Source: Saccharolobus shibatae B12
GTDB lineage: Archaea > Thermoproteota > Thermoprotei_A > Sulfolobales > Sulfolobaceae
Direction of reading: 5' to 3'
Assembly: GCF_019175345.1 (NCBI RefSeq)
Contig: NZ_CP077717.1
Span: forward strand, 1,402,001-1,466,000
DNA: 64,000 nt
The notes under the pieces were generated by a model. It worked only from the letters and a program-made list of their open reading frames with translations. It was not told the origin of the DNA and did not search any database. Each line of letters begins with the position of its first letter. The stretch's first letter is position 1. The position numbers and the translations under genes are program-made. This document shows positions 63,359-64,000 of this stretch, piece after piece.

Positions 63359-64000
63359 GTGAGACTATATCTCAGAAGACAAGAAGAGAATAAAATTGCA
63401 GGCATAAAGAACTGGACGCTAATTTACGGTAGAAGAAAAACAGGCAAAACTACATTAGTTAAGAGTGCATTGAAATACGACACTTATATTATAATAGGAG
63501 ACGTAAATAACGCAATAACTCAAAGCGATGAAATAGTAAGAATTGAAAAGGCATTGGAAGAGGTAAAGAGAACTCTAAAGAATGGAGGAATAGCGGTAAT
63601 TGACGAATTCCAAAGATTGCCAGAGATATATTGGTCTCTAATTGCCAGTTGGGCGCCTTCCGGTATATTGGTAGCTATTGGCTCAAGTTACGGGATTGTC
63701 AATAAGATCTTTGATAGAAATAGCCCCTTGTTAGGGATTTTCACACCTTTAGAAATAGGTCTAATCTCATATGAAGACGTGTTGTCACAACTTAACGACC
63801 CAGTCTTATCGGTACTTTACAGAGACCCTTGGATAATTCCCTTCATAGAAAGTTACGATGAGTTAAAGAAGAGAATAAAGGAGTTTTCACTAGTTGCAAA
63901 GGGTTTAATAGGAGAGGTTTTCAAAGAGGAGGAAAGACAACTCACAGATCTATATTACAAAATATTGTTAACCTTAGGGGAAGGTGTATGGAGGAGTAAG
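63359..64000 (+). CDS. Archaeal AAA-type ATPase (3' end outside the window)
   Basis: 214 codons from GTG 63359 remain open to the window edge. Walker A is YGRRKTGKTTLV near residues 23-34, and Walker B is AVIDEFQRLPEIYW near 79-92. This matches the archaeal ATPase/AAA_14 group, which includes DUF4143-type and MNS-family proteins. The opening RLYLRRQEENKI is usual for the small-archaeal-ATPase type. It is distinct from the DUF4143 protein at 33317. Function unknown; it could be linked to mobile DNA. Confidence 0.75.
   Translation, partial: MRLYLRRQEENKIAGIKNWTLIYGRRKTGKTTLVKSALKYDTYIIIGDVNNAITQSDEIVRIEKALEEVKRTLKNGGIAVIDEFQRLPEIYWSLIASWAPSGILVAIGSSYGIVNKIFDRNSPLLGIFTPLEIGLISYEDVLSQLNDPVLSVLYRDPWIIPFIESYDELKKRIKEFSLVAKGLIGEVFKEEERQLTDLYYKILLTLGEGVWRSK

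Noticed and set aside
1-64000. CRISPR arrays, tRNA and rRNA genes
   Set aside because: No regular repeat-spacer pattern, no GGTTCRANNC-type T-loop in a cloverleaf, and no rRNA-like blocks were seen by eye; a covariance-model scan would be the proper test.

Overview
The window looks like a chromosomal segment of a thermoacidophilic crenarchaeon close to Saccharolobus/Sulfolobus. The support is AT-rich DNA, many leaderless genes with a TATA-like box about 25-28 bases before the start codon, GC-rich structured RNA signals in an AT-rich background, insertion sequences typical of Sulfolobales (IS4/ISC1225-like, IS1341-type tnpB elements, IS256, IS110), archaeal regulators (winged-helix, Lrp, HTH-10) and exported proteins rich in N-glycosylation sequons. 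The species is inferred from family resemblance; no search was run. I saw no tRNA, rRNA or CRISPR array.

Layout. 1-18.9 kb is a surface-polysaccharide region: glycosyltransferases of the GT2 and GT4 types (one GT2 decayed), an FkbM methyltransferase, rmlD-rmlA-rmlB for dTDP-4-keto-6-deoxysugar/rhamnose synthesis (no rmlC seen), and between them a Tat-exported LamG protein paired with a beta-helix protein, a zinc-ribbon protein and an exported phosphoesterase. A tnpB element at 4.0-6.6 kb has itself been split by an ISC1225-like element. 18.9-34.6 kb is an accessory/defence region: a GC-rich structured RNA candidate, a lone MNT nucleotidyltransferase, decayed transposases, a nuclease-helicase fusion, a McrB/McrC-like pair, a second intact tnpB element, and an IS mosaic (IS256 remnant, ISC1225-like copy, IS110 remnant, orphan tnpB 3' end) that looks like a recombination junction. 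An MFS carrier and an AAA/DUF4143 ATPase follow.

35-42 kb holds an ABC exporter next to a sequon-rich exported protein, a CorA-like protein without the GMN motif, a decayed tnpB, and a three-gene operon (circularly permuted ATP-grasp, transglutaminase-like protein, miniature alpha-E protein) that resembles predicted peptide-ligating systems. 42-52 kb is a hydantoinase/oxoprolinase-type catabolic cluster: hyuA-hyuB, an Lrp regulator, an NCS1 permease, a small membrane protein, a second hyuA-like gene and two DUF917 genes facing each other. 52.5-56.4 kb carries a divergent tcuC-like transporter and tcuA-tcuB, as in tricarballylate use. 57-63 kb encodes an HTH-10 regulator, a sugar-type MFS carrier, an enolase-superfamily dehydratase most like L-rhamnonate dehydratase, a zinc alcohol dehydrogenase and a predicted beta-propeller protein: a likely sugar or sugar-acid catabolic unit. 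The last gene, an ATPase, runs off the window.

The signals most worth a second look are the structured RNA at 19.7 kb, the three tnpB 3' ends whose hairpin stem is conserved while the loop changes (omegaRNA-like), the McrC-McrB plus nuclease-helicase neighbourhood, the hairpin over the transposase start codon in both ISC1225-like copies, and the mini alpha-E operon.
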